From positions 3,495,501 through 3,559,500 of the forward strand of contig NZ_AP023410.1 of assembly GCF_000193495.2 (NCBI RefSeq): a DNA stretch of 64,000 nucleotides. Direction: 5' to 3'. Position numbers and translations under genes: made by a program. Source of the DNA: Acetobacter aceti NBRC 14818. GTDB taxonomy: Bacteria; Pseudomonadota; Alphaproteobacteria; Acetobacterales; Acetobacteraceae. The notes beneath the pieces were generated by a model. It saw only the letters and a program-made list of their open reading frames with translations, was not told the origin of the DNA and searched no databases. Positions 47,453-58,501 of this stretch are shown piece by piece. Each line of letters opens with the position of its first letter. Position 1 is the first letter of the stretch.

Positions 47453-48352
47453 ATGGATCTTCTCTCTGCTCTTCACAGCTTTGTTCGCGTTGCCGCGACG
47501 GGCTCATTTTCAGCTGTCTCCCGCGAAACAGGAGCCAGTCAGCCGACCATTTCACGGCATATCGCCCTGCTGGAAGCGCATTACGGCACGACACTGTTCG
47601 CCCGCACGACCCGCAGTCTGATGATGACGGAAGATGGTCGCAGCCTTCTGCCTCATGCCTACGAACTGCTGGAGATTCTTGAGACTGCCGAAACAGTGCT
47701 GGGGCGGCGTCGGGCTTCGGTGTCCGGCCTTGTCAGGCTGGGCGTCACTACGGCTTTCGGCCTCTGCCTGACCAACCGGATCAAGGATCTGCTGGGCAAA
47801 CATCCTGACCTGTCCGTCGAACTTATCATGAGAGACGGGTTCGGTGATCTGGTGGAAGAGGGGCTCGACCTCGCTATCCGGGTTGGCGAGATTGCCGAAG
47901 GATCGCTGATCGCGCGCAAGCTTGGGGCCGTTCATCGGTCTCTGGTGGTTTCCCCGCGTCATTTCACGGCCAAATCGTCCCTGAAGCATCCCAATGACCT
48001 GACCGGCGAGCCATGTGTCGTCTTTACATATGGCGGCGGTCGTCAGGACTGGCATTTCTTCAATCAGGAAGGTGAGGAGAGCGTGGTTGCTCCGGCGGCG
48101 GTGTTCCGGGCCAATTCCAGTGAAGCCGCTCTTCATGCCGTGCAGGCTGGAGTGGGCGTGGGTTTGCTGCCGGAATTTCAGGTCAGACATCTGGTGGAAT
48201 CCGGAGAACTGGCGGAAGTCATTCCTGACTGGAAAGTACCGCCGATGCCGCTTTATGCGGTGCATACCGGCCCCAGAACACTCCCTTTACGGACACGTAC
48301 GGTGCTGGATTTCCTGATCGAGATTTCCTCGACCGTCCTCACACCGACCTGA
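47453..48352 (+). CDS. LysR-family transcriptional regulator
   Basis: A 299-residue LysR regulator. The winged HTH is at residues 1-60 (LHSFVRVAATGSFSAVSRETGASQPTISRHI is the helix-turn-helix region). A substrate-binding effector domain follows (GLVRLGVTTAFG, GLDLAIRVGEI, AGVGVGLLPEF). It belongs to the CrgA/AaeR-like branch by these motifs. No divergent partner gene is adjacent; it converges on the AAA+ operon. Targets unknown. Confidence 0.93.
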   Translation: MDLLSALHSFVRVAATGSFSAVSRETGASQPTISRHIALLEAHYGTTLFARTTRSLMMTEDGRSLLPHAYELLEILETAETVLGRRRASVSGLVRLGVTTAFGLCLTNRIKDLLGKHPDLSVELIMRDGFGDLVEEGLDLAIRVGEIAEGSLIARKLGAVHRSLVVSPRHFTAKSSLKHPNDLTGEPCVVFTYGGGRQDWHFFNQEGEESVVAPAAVFRANSSEAALHAVQAGVGVGLLPEFQVRHLVESGELAEVIPDWKVPPMPLYAVHTGPRTLPLRTRTVLDFLIEISSTVLTPT

Positions 48353-48369
48353 ACGGGATCAGGTCGGTG
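48342..48369. terminator. Shared convergent hairpin containing both stop codons
   Basis: A perfect 11-bp stem (caccgacctga and its complement) with a 6-nt loop. The left arm contains the LysR stop (48350-48352) and the right arm the stop of the opposite gene (48359-48361). Confidence 0.7.
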
Positions 48370-49348
48370 GCGCTCCTGCCGATCCGTGCCAGGCCGGATC
48401 GGCGGCTTCCGAGCGGATTTTATTGGGGGAGGGCTGTAATGTTCCCTCATAGCCCTGTTGCAGGATGGGCGCCCAGCGTACAAGCCAGTCATTCACGTTC
48501 TGCATGAAGCGCCCTGAAAAGGGCGAGGTTCCCAGTCCCTGTGGGCTCCAGTCTGAAAGAGGTGTCTTGACGTGGGCTGTTCCCGGATCGGCTGGGCTGA
48601 GCGCCATTGAGACCACTTCAAAATTCTTGCCGCCGTCTTCCGCGTTCACGGCGTAAGTCCAGGAAGCCAGCGCCCAGACGGGCGGCATGGGAAATCCCAG
48701 AAGCGTGAGCCGACCAAAAGCCCAGCCAATATCATCTTTCGAGTGAATATCGCCCTTGGGAGTGAAGCCCACGTTTGTGGCGATGCACTGAACTGCGCCA
48801 CCTGGAGCGGCGAGCTTCCGTTGAAAGAAGGCTCCATCCAGATGACAGGGCTGGTCGGTCATGGCGGAGGTCGGTACACTTGCAGTTGTCGCCTGCACGA
48901 GGATCACGCCGGTCACTACGCCGCGATCTGTGCGCACCAGAATATTGCTGGAAATTTCCCCGTGCGGTCCGCTCGTCTCCGTCAGAACCGGATGCCATAT
49001 TCCGGCCGGGAGCGGGAACTGGCGACCAGCCATGGGCATGAGATCGACCAACTGGGCGTCAATCGGCGGAACAGCACCCTGCGCTGTCGTGTAATCACCG
49101 CCCTGTGCCTTACCTCCAGCTGAGCCGGATTGCGCAGGAGGGGAAGGGCTCTTCTGCTCATTATCGGACACAGAGTCATCGTCCTGCGCGGCAGGGGCTG
49201 TGTGGTGGGCGAATTTCCCCAGCGGAGGATAAAGGCTGACAAGCCAGTTCGGCGGATACAGGACGGTGATGCCGCTGAACGCGACCATGCTGACGAGAGA
49301 CAGTCGCCATAGAGGAGCGCGACGCCACAGACGCGAAAAAGCAGACAT
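48359..49348 (-). CDS. Single-pass anchored periplasmic protein of the AAA+ operon
   Basis: A 329-residue protein. One N-terminal hydrophobic helix (LSLVSMVAFSGITVLYPPNWLVSLY, about residues 16-40) is followed by a disordered Asp/Ser/Pro/Gly-rich linker (about 50-95) and a C-terminal domain of about 220 residues. That domain contains PAGIWHPVLTETSG, RTDRGVVTGVILVQA and GRLTLLGFPMPPVWALASWTYAV. It starts 9 bp after the AAA+ gene. No family recognised. Topology suggests the domain is periplasmic. Confidence 0.85.
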   Translation of the reverse strand: MSAFSRLWRRAPLWRLSLVSMVAFSGITVLYPPNWLVSLYPPLGKFAHHTAPAAQDDDSVSDNEQKSPSPPAQSGSAGGKAQGGDYTTAQGAVPPIDAQLVDLMPMAGRQFPLPAGIWHPVLTETSGPHGEISSNILVRTDRGVVTGVILVQATTASVPTSAMTDQPCHLDGAFFQRKLAAPGGAVQCIATNVGFTPKGDIHSKDDIGWAFGRLTLLGFPMPPVWALASWTYAVNAEDGGKNFEVVSMALSPADPGTAHVKTPLSDWSPQGLGTSPFSGRFMQNVNDWLVRWAPILQQGYEGTLQPSPNKIRSEAADPAWHGSAGAPPT

Positions 49349-49357
49349 AAAATACCG

Positions 49358-50629
<1,272 letters not shown>

Positions 50630-50681
50630 GGGGCAATTCTCCGAAAATACGGGGCAGGACGATCGTTAACAGGAAGCTCTG

Positions 50682-51290
50682 TCATTGGACGATGACCGTA
50701 AGAAGGAGATTGTCGCCCTGCTGAAGGGTAGGAAGGGCTTCCGGCCCCAGAACCGTGACTGCCCCGGTGGTGAGGCCAGTTGGACCGGTTGGCGACATGG
50801 CGGCGACGGTGACTTCCCCGGCAATCGTGATGGGAAGCACGATCGGTTTGGGCTTTGGAGTAAGATGCACAATCCGTCGCACTGGGCCGGAGGCAATGGC
50901 GATGGTGCCTCCCGTTCCGCCAGCATCGAAAACCGGCATCACGGCCAGCCGGTAGTCGCGGCGTTTGATCCCTGCGAGGATCGAGGCCTGCTCTGATTCC
51001 GAATATCCCGCCCGTCGGAGGGCTGCGGGCGCATTTTCGGGCGAAATGTAGGCAAATTGACCGGCAACCGTAAGCCGTCCGTTTGGCGTTTCGTTTTGTG
51101 TGTTCCGGGGTGCTGCAACAGGTGGCGGCGTATTCTGGTCGTTCCTGGCTCCATTTCCGTTCGCCATCCAGGACGCTCCGCCAGCCACAACCATAAGCGC
51201 CGCGATTGCTGCGATCATTGGGCCAGATCCCCGATTCTCGGGATCTTTCTCTGGCTGCCGCTGAGGGGTGTAGGGAGAGTCTGCTGTCAT
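50682..51290 (-). CDS. Single-pass anchored protein, first gene of the AAA+ operon
   Basis: A 202-residue protein. A hydrophilic N-terminus (about 24 residues) leads to one transmembrane helix (PMIAAIAALMVVAGGASWM) and an Asn/Pro-rich linker. A C-terminal domain of about 130 residues follows, with strand-like segments (DYRLAVMPVFDAGG, IVLPITIAGEVTVAAM, DNLLLTVIVQ). It precedes the AAA+ gene by 52 bp on the same strand. No family recognised; the outer domain is probably periplasmic. Confidence 0.82.
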   Translation of the reverse strand: MTADSPYTPQRQPEKDPENRGSGPMIAAIAALMVVAGGASWMANGNGARNDQNTPPPVAAPRNTQNETPNGRLTVAGQFAYISPENAPAALRRAGYSESEQASILAGIKRRDYRLAVMPVFDAGGTGGTIAIASGPVRRIVHLTPKPKPIVLPITIAGEVTVAAMSPTGPTGLTTGAVTVLGPEALPTLQQGDNLLLTVIVQ

Positions 51291-51469
51291 TGCCGGTTCT
51301 AACTAAGGCATGGGGTGTTGCAGCGATGCAAGAGGCAAACGAAAAAGATACAAAGCTTTATGCACCGTAATAAATCCGCTTGCGCAAGGACAATCAATTT
51401 CACCTTGCGATTTTATGGTCAGTGACTTAAACGGGTGTCATTCCTTTCATTTTCGCTCTTTTTTGGGGG

Positions 51470-52081
51470 GTGGCCGGTTCGGTCGCCTTTTTTGCTGTGG
51501 ACGAAGACCATTCGACTCATGTCGGCCTTGAAGGGCGGATTGCTGCGCTGATCACGCCCTCTGTAGAAGATCTCGGGTTCGAGGTCGTCAGGGTGTCCGT
51601 GCTTGGACGTGAAGTGCCGACCGTGCAGATCATGGCTGATCGTGCCGATGGCACACTGATCACGGTTGAAGACTGTGAGCAGATCAGTCACGCGGTGGGC
51701 GCTGTCATGGACGTGGAAGACCCCATTCCGGGCAACTGGACGCTGGAAGTGTCCTCGGCCGGAATCGATCGTCCACTGACGCGTCCAAAGGACTGGGACC
51801 GCTTCGCAGGGCATCTGGCGAAAGCCGAGGTGCTGATCCCGCTCAATGGGCGTCGTCGCTTCTCGGGAATTGTGCTCGGCGCTTCGGAAGAGGGCGGTCG
51901 GATGCGTCTCGATGATGGAGAGGAAGTCGTTCTTCCGTTCCGTGAGATAAAGAAAGCCAGACTGGTGCTGACGGACGCCCTGATCGCTGCGACACAGGCG
52001 ATGATGAAGCCTTCGGCGCAGGCTGATGAAGGGGCAGAAGAGGCTCCGGCCGAAAAAAAGAAGTCTAAAACCCGCCATTGA
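51470..52081 (+). CDS. rimP: Ribosome maturation factor RimP
   Basis: A 203-residue RimP needed for 30S subunit maturation. The N-terminal domain shows [20 protein letters not shown] and [23 protein letters not shown], then the diagnostic [21 protein letters not shown], and a C-terminal SH3-like domain. A Glu/Lys-rich tail follows. The start is uncertain: GTG 51470 gives this length, GTG 51497 nine residues less, and neither has a clear ribosome site. First gene of the rimP-nusA-ylxR-infB-rbfA operon. Confidence 0.93.
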   Translation: MAGSVAFFAVDEDHSTHVGLEGRIAALITPSVEDLGFEVVRVSVLGREVPTVQIMADRADGTLITVEDCEQISHAVGAVMDVEDPIPGNWTLEVSSAGIDRPLTRPKDWDRFAGHLAKAEVLIPLNGRRRFSGIVLGASEEGGRMRLDDGEEVVLPFREIKKARLVLTDALIAATQAMMKPSAQADEGAEEAPAEKKKSKTRH

Positions 52082-52224
52082 GGCGGTCAGGGGTGGTAAA
52101 ACCCGGCCTTTGATATCATATGCAGGCCTGAGATTGTCTGAAGCACTGTCTTCAGGTGGGTTTCGGCTTGCGGGATTGGGCTGATGTCCTGGGATGTCGG
52201 CGTCTGGTCTGTCGTGGAGTTGTG

Positions 52225-53802
52225 ATGAGTATGGATACCTCTGTTGCACGTCCCGAGCTGCTTTTGGTGGCTGACGCGGTTGCGCGTGAGAAGCTGATCG
52301 ATCGCGAGGAAGTTCTCGAGGCGATGGAGCAGGCCATTCAGAAGGCCGGTCGCGCCAAGTATGGCCACGAGAAAGATATCCGTGCGACGATCGATCGTCG
52401 GACTGGTGAGGTGCGTCTTTCCCGCTGGACGGAAGCCGTCGAGGCTGTGGAAAACGAAGAGACCCAGATTCCTCTTCACATCGCCCGCAAGTTCAAGCCT
52501 GAAATTCAGCTTGGCGAGCATCTGATCGATCCGCTGCCGCCGATTGATTTCGGTCGCATCTCCGCTCAGACCGCCAAGCAGGTGATCGTCCAGCGCGTGC
52601 GTGAATATGAGCGCAAGCGTCAGTATGACGAGTTCAAGGATCGCGTGGGCGAGATCGTCAACGGCACGGTCAAGCGCACGGAATACGGCAACCTCATGGT
52701 TGAGATCGGTTCGGCAGAGGCGCTGCTGCGTCGTGATGAACTGATCCCCCGTGAGACGTTCCGTAACTCGGATCGTGTTCGCGCCTACATCTACGATGTG
52801 CGCGACGAGCCGCGTGGTCCGCAGATTTTCCTTTCCCGCACGCATCCCGCCTTCCTTGCAAAGCTGTTCGCTCAGGAAGTGCCGGAAATCTATGACGGTA
52901 TCATTGAGATCAAGGCTGTGGCCCGTGATCCGGGCTCGCGCGCCAAGATGGCGGTGATTTCCCGTGATGCGTCCATCGATCCTGTCGGTGCCTGCGTTGG
53001 TATGCGTGGTTCCCGCGTACAGGCTGTTGTGGCCGAATTGCAGGGCGAGAAGATCGACATCATTCCGTGGAGTCCGCAGGCGGCGACCTTCGTGGTCAAT
53101 GCGTTGGCTCCGGCTGAAGTCAGCAAGGTTGTGATGGATGAGGAAGCTGGTCGGGTTGAGGTCGTCGTGCCTGACGATCAGCTCAGCCTTGCCATCGGTC
53201 GTCGCGGTCAGAACGTGCGTCTGGCCAGCCAGCTGACCCGCTGGGATATCGATATCCTCACGGAAGCAGAAGAATCCGAGCGTCGTCAGGAAGAATTCCG
53301 TCGTCGCACCGCGCTCTTTGTTGAAGCGCTGGATGTGGATGACGTGATCGCTGGCCTGCTGGTGACAGAAGGCTTCGACACGATCGAAGAGCTGGCTTAC
53401 GCTGATCAGGACGAACTTGTCGGGATTGAAGGCTTTGACGAGTCGGTGGTTGAAGAGCTGGTGCGTCGCGCAGAGACCTATCTGACCCGCAAGGAAGAAG
53501 AGCTCGACGAGAAGCGTATTGCTCTTGGTGTGACGGATGACATCGTCGCGCTGAACGCTTTCACGAATCAGATGCTTGTGACGCTTGGTGAAAAGGGCGT
53601 GAAAACGCTTGATGATCTGGCTGATCTGGCTGGTGACGAACTGGTGGAAATCCTCGGCGCGGAAGCGATTGATGAGGATGCCGCCAACGAAATCATCATG
53701 CTGGCACGTGCGCACTGGTTCGAGGATGAAGCTGCGCCAGCAGAGGCCGTTGCGGAAGCGCCGGCCGAGGAGGTGTCTTCTGAACACGACACCCACCAAT
53801 GA
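52225..53802 (+). CDS. nusA: Transcription termination/antitermination protein NusA
   Basis: A 525-residue NusA. An RNA-polymerase-binding N-domain (about residues 1-125) is followed by S1 (about 135-200, GEIVNGTVKRTEYGNLMVEIG), KH1 and KH2 (about 230-345, DPVGACVGMRGSRVQAVVAEL and LAIGRRGQNVRLASQLTRW), then two C-terminal helix-hairpin-helix repeats (FDTIEELAYADQDELVGIEG, VKTLDDLADLAGDELVEILG). ATG 52225 is supported by a tggag ribosome site. It binds paused polymerase and nascent RNA. Confidence 0.97.
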   Translation: MSMDTSVARPELLLVADAVAREKLIDREEVLEAMEQAIQKAGRAKYGHEKDIRATIDRRTGEVRLSRWTEAVEAVENEETQIPLHIARKFKPEIQLGEHLIDPLPPIDFGRISAQTAKQVIVQRVREYERKRQYDEFKDRVGEIVNGTVKRTEYGNLMVEIGSAEALLRRDELIPRETFRNSDRVRAYIYDVRDEPRGPQIFLSRTHPAFLAKLFAQEVPEIYDGIIEIKAVARDPGSRAKMAVISRDASIDPVGACVGMRGSRVQAVVAELQGEKIDIIPWSPQAATFVVNALAPAEVSKVVMDEEAGRVEVVVPDDQLSLAIGRRGQNVRLASQLTRWDIDILTEAEESERRQEEFRRRTALFVEALDVDDVIAGLLVTEGFDTIEELAYADQDELVGIEGFDESVVEELVRRAETYLTRKEEELDEKRIALGVTDDIVALNAFTNQMLVTLGEKGVKTLDDLADLAGDELVEILGAEAIDEDAANEIIMLARAHWFEDEAAPAEAVAEAPAEEVSSEHDTHQ

Positions 53803-54520
53803 GCGCTCTTCTGAACTAATTACTGCAGATAGCGGGTTCACAGCGGAACTGAACGGGGATAATCATATCCCCGACAGTGACGATGTTTACGAAGAAGATG
53901 AGCGTGGTTCTCTGCGTCGTTGTCTCGTAACGCGTGAGCGTCTGGCGCCTTCCAGCATGATACGATTTGTTGTGGCGCCAGATAAAACTGTGGTGCCCGA
54001 CCTGGACGCGCGTCTGCCCGGACGGGGAATCTGGTTGAGTGCGCGCCGGGATGTGCTAGAAACCGCACGGACTCGCGGGGGTTTTGCCCGGGCTGCACGA
54101 TGTCAGGTTGTCATTCCTTCTGATCTGGTTGGTTTGATTGAGGCAGGGCTTCTCCGTCGTGTGACGGATACGCTCGGTCTCGCGCGTCGGGCCGGTCAGG
54201 CGGTAAGTGGATATGCCAAGGTTCGTGAGTGGATCGTGGCGGGTGCGGCAGGGCTTGTCGTGCAGGCATCGGATGGAAGTCCGGATGAATGTGTCAGGCT
54301 TCTGTCTGGCGCGCGCAGTCTCCCGGTGGTGAAGCCACTGGATGCTGCGCAATTGGGAAAAGTATTTGGTCGTGAGCACACGGTGCACGCGGCTCTGCGG
54401 ACTGGCGCATTAGCTGACCGGTTGAGGCAGGATAGTAAACGTTTTGCAGGGCTTGCCGATGTGGCAGTGCTGCGGACGCCGGAAGTTTCCGGCGAGCGGG
54501 TTGAACAGGCGGATAGATGA
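53780..54520 (+). CDS. YlxR/RnpM plus L7Ae-like RNA-binding fusion protein
   Basis: A protein of about 246 residues with two parts. The YlxR (DUF448) domain includes [25 protein letters not shown] and [17 protein letters not shown]. An L7Ae/YlxQ-like domain follows ([29 protein letters not shown]). The two are separate genes in Bacillus. The start is unusual: no ATG, GTG or TTG sits sensibly in frame. CTG 53780 follows a near-perfect Shine-Dalgarno sequence (gaggagg) at 6 nt, while ATG 53726 would overlap nusA by 77 bp. The stop overlaps infB. Confidence 0.85.
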   Translation: MNTTPTNERSSELITADSGFTAELNGDNHIPDSDDVYEEDERGSLRRCLVTRERLAPSSMIRFVVAPDKTVVPDLDARLPGRGIWLSARRDVLETARTRGGFARAARCQVVIPSDLVGLIEAGLLRRVTDTLGLARRAGQAVSGYAKVREWIVAGAAGLVVQASDGSPDECVRLLSGARSLPVVKPLDAAQLGKVFGREHTVHAALRTGALADRLRQDSKRFAGLADVAVLRTPEVSGERVEQADR

Positions 54521-57192
54521 GCGAAGGCAACGATCAGGATCAGGGTAAGGGACGTTTGTCCCTGCGGCCAGCAGGCCGTTCTGAAGTAGGACACACGGTC
54601 GATGCCGGATCTGTGCGTCAGAGCTTCAGCCATGGTCGCTCGAAGGTAGTGCAGGTCGAGGTCCGAAAAAAAGCGCGGCCAGGCCCAAGTGCTCCCAAAG
54701 CCGGTGTATCCGGTGGGCGTGGCGCTGGCGGTGGACGTCAGCCGGGCAAAAGAGGTTTGACGGAAGCGGAACTCGCTGTCCGTCAGCGTGTTCTCGAAGA
54801 GCAGCGCAGGGAAGCTGCTCTCAAGGAAGCGCAGCGTATCGAACAGGAAAAGATCCAGATTCTTTCCGCTGCCGAGGAAGCGCGTCGACGTGAAGAAGAT
54901 GAACGTCGTGCTGCCGAGGAGCAGGAAGCCAGGCAGCGCGCCGAGCTTGATGCTCAGGACGCAAAAAGCAAGGCTGCCGAGCCTGCGAAGAAGCCTGTTG
55001 CGCCGCCGGTAGAAGAGCGTGGCCCGATAGTTTCGGATAAGCCAATCCCCGGCACAGTTACTCTTGCGCCGCCTCCGGGCCGTCTGCGCCCGCTGGCCGA
55101 ACGTGCGATCATGCCGAGCAAGCCGCTGGTGCAGACGCGTCCGGCTCCGTCTTCGCAGCCTTCCGGTGGTGAGGGTGAAACCCTGCGTCTGCGCGGTGGT
55201 CGTGAGGGTGAGGATGATCGTCGTGGTCCCGCTCGCAAAGGGGCTGTGCCTCCTCCGAAGAGAGGGGCTGCTGCGAAAAAGGATGGTGGCGGTCGTCGTT
55301 CCGGACGGATTGACGTTCAGGCCGCTATCGAGGGTGATGACGACAAGACCCGTTCATTGGCGTCTGTGCGTCGTCAGCGTGAACGTGAGCGTCGTCAGGC
55401 TGAACTCGAACGACTGCGTACCGATCAGGTGCGTGTCGTCCGTGATGTGATCCTGCCTGAGACCATTACGGTTCAGGAACTCGCCAACCGTATGGCGGCC
55501 CGTCAGGGCGAAGTCATCAAGGCGCTCATGAAAATGGGTGTGATGGCGACCGTTACGCAGTCAATTGATGCTGATACGGCCGAACTGATTGTCGAGGAAT
55601 TCGGCCATCGTGTTCGTCGCGTCGCTGAAAGTGACGTCGAGATCGGCATTGAAGGTGTCGAGGATGAAGAGGGTGACCTCCAGCCTCGTCCGCCTGTCGT
55701 TACCGTCATGGGTCACGTTGATCACGGCAAGACGTCTCTTCTGGATGCCCTGCGGACCACTGATGTGGCCGCTGGTGAGGCTGGTGGCATTACGCAGCAT
55801 ATCGGTGCGTATCAGGTGAAACTGGCTTCCGGTGCGAAGATCACATTTATCGATACACCGGGTCACGAAGCCTTTACGGCCATGCGTGCCCGCGGTGCCT
55901 CGGTGACGGACGTGGTCGTGCTGGTTGTGGCTGCAGACGATGGTGTCATGCCGCAGACAGCAGAAGCGATTAAGCATGCGAAAGCGGCCAACGCACCGAT
56001 CATCGTGGCGATCAACAAGATCGACAAGCCGGGAGCCAATCCCGATCGCGTGCGTCAGGATCTGTTGAGCCACGAGCTTGTTGTCGAATCCATGGGCGGT
56101 GACGTTCAGGATATCGAGGTTTCCGCCCTAAAGCGGACAAATCTTGATAAGCTTGAAGAGGCCATTCTGCTGCAGGCAGAAATCCTCGACCTGAAAGCCA
56201 ACCCGGACCGTGCGGCTGAAGGTGCGGTTATTGAAGGCCGTCTTGATCGTGGTCGGGGGCCGGTGGCGACGGTGCTGGTCCAGAAAGGTACATTGCGCAA
56301 GGGTGACATCGTTGTCGCCGGAGCGGAGTGGGGACGTGTGCGTGCGCTGGTCGATGACCGTAATCGTCAGGTCGCTGAGGCGGGTCCGTCGATGCCGGTT
56401 GAAGTTCTTGGTATTGCCGGTGTGCCGGAAGCAGGCTCCTCCTTTGTTGTCGTGGATAACGAAAATCGCGCTCGCGAGATTTCCGAATTCCGTCAGCGTA
56501 AGATCAAGGAGCATACAGCTGCAGGCAAGACCGCAGCGCGAGGAACGCTCGATCAGATGCTTGCCCGTATTCAGGCGGGTGTGCAGAAGGAAGTTGCGGT
56601 TCTCATCAAGGCCGACGTGCAGGGATCAGCGGAAGCGATCAAGGCAACTGTCGAAAAGCTTGCTCATGAGGAAGTCGATGTTCGCGTCCTGAATGCGACT
56701 GTCGGTCAGATCACCGAGAGTGATGTGCAGCTTGCCAAGGCATCTGATGGCGTGATCATCGCCTTCAATGTCCGCGCAACCTCGCAGGCCCGTGAAATGG
56801 CGCAGCGTGATGGTGTGGACATTCGCTACTACTCGATCATCTATCAGGTTGCTGATGACATCGAGCAGTTGGTGAAGGGCAAGGTTGCTCCGAAGCATCG
56901 CGAGAAGTTCCTTGGCTACGCCGAGATCCGTCAGGTGTTCAACATCACCAAGGTTGGCAAGGTCGCGGGTTGCTACGTCACCGAAGGCGTTGTCAAACGT
57001 GGTTGCGGTGTGCGTCTGCTGCGTGACGGTGTGGTCATCCATGAAGGTGATCTCAGCCAGCTCAAGCGCTTCAAGGACGACGTCAAGGAAGTCGCTCGTG
57101 GCTATGAGTGCGGTCTCTCCTTCGCAGGTTACAACGATCTGCGTGAGGGAGATGTGGTTGAGTGCTTCGAGATGGAACTGGTGCCAGCGTGA
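54517..57192 (+). CDS. infB: Translation initiation factor IF-2
   Basis: An 891-residue IF-2, which brings initiator tRNA to the 30S subunit. A long N-terminal region contains the Glu/Arg/Ala-rich coiled segment (about residues 85-150) and low-complexity linkers. The GTPase domain has G1 [10 protein letters not shown]2 GGITQHIG, G3 DTPGHEAF and G4 NKID. Domains II and III and the C-terminal fMet-tRNA-binding domain ([18 protein letters not shown]) follow. Overlaps its neighbours on both sides. Confidence 0.98.
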   Translation: MSEGNDQDQGKGRLSLRPAGRSEVGHTVDAGSVRQSFSHGRSKVVQVEVRKKARPGPSAPKAGVSGGRGAGGGRQPGKRGLTEAELAVRQRVLEEQRREAALKEAQRIEQEKIQILSAAEEARRREEDERRAAEEQEARQRAELDAQDAKSKAAEPAKKPVAPPVEERGPIVSDKPIPGTVTLAPPPGRLRPLAERAIMPSKPLVQTRPAPSSQPSGGEGETLRLRGGREGEDDRRGPARKGAVPPPKRGAAAKKDGGGRRSGRIDVQAAIEGDDDKTRSLASVRRQRERERRQAELERLRTDQVRVVRDVILPETITVQELANRMAARQGEVIKALMKMGVMATVTQSIDADTAELIVEEFGHRVRRVAESDVEIGIEGVEDEEGDLQPRPPVVTVMGHVDHGKTSLLDALRTTDVAAGEAGGITQHIGAYQVKLASGAKITFIDTPGHEAFTAMRARGASVTDVVVLVVAADDGVMPQTAEAIKHAKAANAPIIVAINKIDKPGANPDRVRQDLLSHELVVESMGGDVQDIEVSALKRTNLDKLEEAILLQAEILDLKANPDRAAEGAVIEGRLDRGRGPVATVLVQKGTLRKGDIVVAGAEWGRVRALVDDRNRQVAEAGPSMPVEVLGIAGVPEAGSSFVVVDNENRAREISEFRQRKIKEHTAAGKTAARGTLDQMLARIQAGVQKEVAVLIKADVQGSAEAIKATVEKLAHEEVDVRVLNATVGQITESDVQLAKASDGVIIAFNVRATSQAREMAQRDGVDIRYYSIIYQVADDIEQLVKGKVAPKHREKFLGYAEIRQVFNITKVGKVAGCYVTEGVVKRGCGVRLLRDGVVIHEGDLSQLKRFKDDVKEVARGYECGLSFAGYNDLREGDVVECFEMELVPA

Positions 57193-57638
57193 GCCGGGGT
57201 TCCAACCGACGTTCGGATGGAAAGGGGCCGGCGGGGAGACTCGCCGGCCTCTCCGCATCCGGTCCCTCTCAGCGGCAGCTTCGCGTCGCGGAAGAGGTTC
57301 GGCGTGTGCTGGCGGAAGTGTTCGCTCGCACTGAATTTCGTGATCCTGAACTTTCCGGTGTGACCATTACCGTCACGGAGGTGCGTATTTCTCCTGATCT
57401 GAAGCACGCTACGGCATTTGTCTCTGATCTGGGGAAGGGAGATGTTGAAAAGCTTCTTCCGGCCTTGAAGCGTGTGGCTCCTTATTTACGGACCCAATTA
57501 TCGCACACACTCCGCTTGCGTATTGCTCCGGAAATCCACTTCCAGCCTGATACGGCTCTCGACTATGCAATGGAAGTCGATGCCCTGCTGCGTCGACCAG
57601 AAGTTCAGAGAGACCTGGATGAAGACGAAGAAGGCTGA
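57189..57638 (+). CDS. rbfA: 30S ribosome-binding factor A
   Basis: A 149-residue RbfA that assists late 16S rRNA processing and cold adaptation. The KH-like core runs from [19 protein letters not shown] through [22 protein letters not shown] to [22 protein letters not shown]. It starts at GTG 57189, overlapping the infB stop (GTGA), and has an N-terminal Arg/Ser/Gly-rich extension. The operon ends here with a terminator; truB and rpsO, commonly next, are absent. Confidence 0.95.
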   Translation: MSRGSNRRSDGKGPAGRLAGLSASGPSQRQLRVAEEVRRVLAEVFARTEFRDPELSGVTITVTEVRISPDLKHATAFVSDLGKGDVEKLLPALKRVAPYLRTQLSHTLRLRIAPEIHFQPDTALDYAMEVDALLRRPEVQRDLDEDEEG

Positions 57639-57676
57639 ACTGTTTTCTTGTGTCTGATATTTTAAAATTATAAAGC

Positions 57677-57701
57677 CCGGCAGCTTGGTTTGCCGGTTTT
57701 T
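57677..57701 (+). terminator. Intrinsic terminator of the rimP-rbfA operon
   Basis: A 6-bp GC stem (ccggca/tgccgg), an 8-nt loop and five Ts, 39 bp after the rbfA stop. Confidence 0.88.
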
Positions 57702-57717
57702 CAATGAATTCTTATTG

Positions 57718-58501
57718 GGGCCTGTTGGAGTTATGTTTTTCTGAGGCTTCTGGATGTGATTAAAGGTCTGTATGGATCGCTTCATACTGACGGATGCCCA
57801 ATAGGCGAAGATGGAACCGCTGTGCCTTGGCAAGAAGACGGATCGGGGCCGCAGCGGGAAGGATAATCGCCTTTTCATTGAGGTAGTCTTATGGATTGCG
57901 CGGACCAGCAGTCCATGGTGGGATTTTCCAACGTATTTCGGACACTGGAATTCGGTCTACTCGCGCTACAGCGACTGGATGGAAGCTGGGGTTTTTCAGT
58001 GGCTTTTTGAGGCTGTCTCTGACGATGCGGATATGGAATACGCGATGACGACGGCACGGTGGTGCGGGTTCATCGCCACGGCCAAGGCGCAAAAGGGGGA
58101 CTCGGAACCCGACGATCGGACGTACTGTGACAGGATGGTCTACCAAAATCATCACCATGACCGACACTCTGGGTAAACTGGTCCACTTCACCCTTATCCC
58201 CGGCCAGCATTACAACACGGTTGGGGTTGCTCCCTTATTGAGCTGGCGGATTTTGGGGGCTTTCTTGCCGATAAGGCTTTCGATGTGCACTGGGTTGTGG
58301 ACAGTCCCCAGTGCAAAAACCGCCTCGACAGACGCCCGTTCGATAAAGCCCTGTTCAAAGCGCGCCATCTTATCGAAAACTTCTTCTGCAAACTCAAGGA
58401 GTTCAAGCGGGTCGCCATGCGCAGCGACAAGACAGGCCATTCTCAGCCATGATCTATCTCGTTGCTGCAGTCATCAATTCACGATAATTCCCAACAGGCC
58501 C
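57718..58501 (+). mobile_element. Decayed IS5-family (IS427-like) insertion sequence
   Basis: Terminal inverted repeats gggcctgttgga (57718-57729) and cccaacaggccc (58490-58501) match at 11 of 12 positions. They enclose a broken IS5-type transposase. At about 784 bp it is slightly short for the group. No target duplication was recognised. It sits directly behind the rbfA terminator. Confidence 0.75.
57772..58487 (+). pseudogene. IS5-family transposase, inactivated
   Basis: The frame from ATG 57772 begins MDRFILTDAQ and then meets TAG where the family has Trp (QWAK). It continues as DNRLFIEVVLWIARTSSPWW and FGHWNSVYSRYSDWMEAG. A shift after DMEYAM moves the continuation VRVHRHGQGAKGG into another frame. 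Another shift separates VHFTLIPGQHYNTVGVAPL from FGGFLADKAFD, and a last one lies before SAMIYLVAAVINSR. With one stop and about three frameshifts it cannot be functional. Confidence 0.85.

Noticed and set aside
52087..53841. 584-codon open frame antisense to nusA
   Set aside because: Shadow of the nusA frame; no ribosome site or family features.
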